Positions 62,562 to 64,000 of a DNA stretch of 64,000 nucleotides are shown piece after piece. The position numbers and the translations under genes were made by a program. Source of the stretch: Streptomyces fradiae ATCC 10745 = DSM 40063. Its GTDB lineage: Bacteria > Actinomycetota > Actinomycetes > Streptomycetales > Streptomycetaceae. The notes under the pieces were generated by a model, which was not told where the DNA came from, searched no databases, and saw only the letters and a program-made list of their open reading frames with translations. The stretch's first letter is position 1; every line of letters starts with the position of its first letter. The stretch covers positions 1,722,501 through 1,786,500 of the forward strand of contig NZ_CP023696.1 of assembly GCF_008704425.1 (NCBI RefSeq), in the 5' to 3' direction.

Positions 62562-62990
62562 ATGAAGACGCAGATCTCCTCCCTTCGATTCAGCCGGCTC
62601 CTCAGCGCCACCCCGCGCGGCGCCCGGCTCGCCCGCCTACTGACCGTGCAGCAGCTCGACGCGTGGGGTTGGCCGCCGGCCTGCGCGGCGAGCGAGTACG
62701 CCGCTGTGGTCGCCGCCGAGCTGGCGGCGAACGCGGTGACCCACGGGCGCGCACGGGGCCGCGGTTTCCGGCTCACGCTCATCAACGAGGCGTCCGACTC
62801 CGGCACGCTCCGTGTCGAGGTCACCGACGCACGGGGCGACCGGGTGCCGCCTTCCCTTGCGACCACCCCCGAACCCACCGCCGAATCCGGCCGCGGCCTG
62901 CTTCTCGTCGCGGCCCTCGCCACCCGGTGGGGGTGGGAGCCGGACCCGCCCTCCGGGAAGACCGTCTGGGCGTGTCTTCCGCTCACCTGA
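62562..62990 (+). CDS. HATPase-domain (anti-sigma-kinase-like) protein
   Basis: 142 residues, a single GHKL ATPase domain as in RsbW/SpoIIAB relatives: AAVVAAELAANAVTHGRARG (N box), VEVTDARGDRVPP (G1-like) and ESGRGLLLVAALATRWGW (G2). It lacks the dimerisation extension of classical anti-sigma kinases. It is divergent from the XRE-DUF5753 gene and is a standard third partner of such loci. ATP binding is likely; sigma-factor binding is unproven. Confidence 0.9.
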   Translation: MKTQISSLRFSRLLSATPRGARLARLLTVQQLDAWGWPPACAASEYAAVVAAELAANAVTHGRARGRGFRLTLINEASDSGTLRVEVTDARGDRVPPSLATTPEPTAESGRGLLLVAALATRWGWEPDPPSGKTVWACLPLT

Positions 62991-63112
62991 CGGCTGGTGC
63001 GAGACGGCCCGTCCGGCGGCCTCCGCCGATTCCCGCTGGTCGCATCCGAGGGGTGGGGCTGAGGCCCGGAGGGAGCCCTGCACCATGGGCGGTGGGGGGC
63101 GAAGCCTGGGAG

Positions 63113-63525
63113 GGGCAGACGAGTCGGGCTGTACGCCGGGTTCTGTGCCCCGGGACCTCGCGGTCGTCGGGGTGACGGCCATCCATCTAGGACCGGCGTT
63201 GCCGCCGGCCTCGTGCGGTCTACCCGCGGACTCGGGCGGGCAGCCCTCGAACGTCCGCGCAGAGACACCGGGGTGTCTCCTTTTGACCTTGCTCCGGGTG
63301 GGGTTTACCTAGCTGCCCAGGTCACCCTGGGCACTGGTGGTCTCTTACACCACCGTTTCACCCTTACCGCGGGCCGAGGCCCCCGGCGGTCTGTTTTCTG
63401 TGGCACTGTCCCGCGGGTCACCCCGGGTGGCCGTTAGCCACCACCCTGCCCTGTGGAGCCCGGACGTTCCTCGGGAGGGCCCTCGAAGGGTCCCCACGCG
63501 GCCGCCCGCCCGGCTCGTCTGCCGT
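63113..63525 (-). ncRNA. rnpB: RNase P RNA (bacterial type A)
   Basis: ~410 nt. Read on the minus strand, the hallmark segments appear in order: the 5' P1 strand GGCAGACGAGCCGGGC, GAGGAACGTCCGGGCTCCAC (CR I), GGTAAGGGTGAAACGGTG with GGTGTAAGAGACC (CR II/III; plus strand 63351-63368), AGATGGATGGCCGTC, ACAGAACCCGGCGTACAG and the 3' P1 strand GCCCGACTCGTCTGCC. The two P1 strands pair. This catalytic RNA removes 5' leaders from tRNA precursors. Ends are estimated from P1; the 5' end also fits the -10 box TACCAT (63538-63533) ~7 bp upstream. Reading frames over this interval are spurious. Confidence 0.95.
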
Positions 63526-63532
63526 GCCGACC

Positions 63533-63538
63533 ATGGTA
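63533..63538 (-). promoter_or_regulatory. -10 box of rnpB
   Basis: On the minus strand this reads TACCAT (TANNNT) and ends ~7 bp before the inferred rnpB 5' end. A -35 at the expected distance (63555-63560) is weak (TCAAGC) and overlaps the MerR promoter region. Confidence 0.5.
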
Positions 63539-63556
63539 CCCGCCCCGCCGGAGCGC

Positions 63557-63580
63557 TTGACCTTGCCGCAACGTCAGGGT
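63557..63580 (+). promoter_or_regulatory. -35 and MerR-type operator dyad of the edge gene
   Basis: TTGACC (63557-63562) begins a region whose core 63560-63580 is a 21-bp imperfect palindrome (ACCTTGCC...GTCAGGGT, 7 of 10 positions paired). MerR-family regulators bind such dyads between an over-spaced -35 and -10 and usually control their own gene. The -10 is not clear. Confidence 0.5.
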
Positions 63581-63593
63581 TTCTCCTGGTCGC

Positions 63594-64000
63594 ATGAGGA
63601 TCGGAGAGGTCGCCCGGCTCGCCGGGGTCACCACGCGGGCCGTACGGCACTACCACCATGTCGGGCTGCTGCCCGAGCCGCCCCGGCTCGGCAACGGCTA
63701 CCGGGCCTACGGGCTGCGGGACGCCGTGCTGCTGGTGCGGGTCCGGCGGCTGACCGAGCTGGGGCTGTCCCTGGACGAGGTGCGGGACGTGCTGGCCGAC
63801 GACGCCGGGCGGGACCTCGCCGAGGTGCTGGAGGAACTGGACACCGACCTGGCCCGGCAGGAGGCCGAGGTGCGGGTGCGGCGGGAGCGCCTGGCGGTGC
63901 TGCTGGAGCAGGCGCGGGAGGGCCGGCTGCCCGCCGAGGGGCCCCTGTCGCCGGAGCTGGCCGCGCTCTTCGCGGACATGGCGCGCGCCCGTGGCGGGCG
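63594..64000 (+). CDS. MerR-family transcriptional regulator, 3' end beyond window
   Basis: The first ~135 codons are present. The MerR winged HTH is complete: MRIGEVARLAGVTTRAVRHY, HHVGLLPEPPRLGNGYRAYG, VRRLTELGLSLDEVRDVLAD. A long coiled dimerisation helix follows (LAEVLEELDTDLARQEAEVR). No metal-binding cysteines are seen so far. The effector domain lies outside the window. It is head to head with rnpB, with about 70 bp between the start codon and the RNA's 5' end. Confidence 0.9.
   Translation, partial: MRIGEVARLAGVTTRAVRHYHHVGLLPEPPRLGNGYRAYGLRDAVLLVRVRRLTELGLSLDEVRDVLADDAGRDLAEVLEELDTDLARQEAEVRVRRERLAVLLEQAREGRLPAEGPLSPELAALFADMARARGG

Noticed and set aside
55647-62990. Prophage or integrative element
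   Set aside because: No integrase, att repeats, tRNA target or structural phage genes were found. Decay and mosaicism alone do not prove an element.
63213-63659. Several short open frames on both strands
   Set aside because: They lie on or beside the RNase P RNA gene, whose conserved segments explain the sequence.

Overview
The window is very GC-rich, with strong third-position GC bias, many GTG starts, 4-bp ATGA/GTGA gene overlaps and families such as DUF397/DUF5753 regulators, SpoIIE-type PP2C and DUF6153. It is Streptomyces chromosomal DNA, or that of a close relative. The gene order (secreted amylase, mal operon, glnE, glnA2, nadE, panB, map, heme oxygenase) looks like a conserved core-chromosome arm. 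I see no integrase, transposase, CRISPR array or tRNA gene.

Layout. 1-13.5 kb: maltodextrin use. A secreted alpha-amylase (cut by the left edge) is followed by a GNAT/XRE pair and two small coupled genes. Then comes a minus-strand operon malE-malF-malG-alpha-glucosidase-LacI. A second alpha-glucosidase-LacI pair reads away from malE, so the transporter is flanked by two copies of the enzyme-regulator module. CTTGC/GCAAG repeats lie upstream of the amylase and between the divergent mal transcripts. 13.5-19.5 kb: a PAP2 membrane protein, glnE and a GlnA2-type synthetase. 19.6-29 kb: a PP2C phosphatase, then proteins suggestive of copper handling (DUF3105, DUF305, DUF6153, multicopper oxidase), interleaved with a CBS protein, an alpha/beta hydrolase and a repeat-bearing membrane protein. 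29-45.4 kb: housekeeping and accessory genes (nadE, an EEP phosphatase, two MFS transporters, panB, an M50 protease, npdG, map, a TTG-start heme oxygenase, PhzF, an FTR1-like protein, a prim-pol-like protein). 45.7-55.5 kb: TetR, Rsm22-like, Bcr-type MFS, Gfo/Idh, PhoD, PhzF, MazG-like, a lipoprotein and an I36-like secreted protein ending in a 27-bp terminator.

55.6-63 kb is different: a mosaic of conflict- or regulation-type genes with signs of decay. It holds an XRE-STAND NTPase lacking a sensor propeller, a frameshifted FG-GAP pseudoprotease with a TTA codon, the last ~100 codons of an Eco57I/PglX-like DNA methylase, an intact 547-residue coiled-coil protein of unknown function, and a WhiJ-like triad (DUF397, XRE-DUF5753, HATPase). 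This is the most likely place for an undescribed system. At the right edge lies the RNase P RNA gene (minus strand), head to head with a MerR-family gene.

Two wider patterns stand out. In-frame GC-rich minisatellites have expanded inside or next to several genes. A dozen or so genes have a TANNNT-like -10 box 6-8 nt before the start codon, which predicts leaderless mRNAs.
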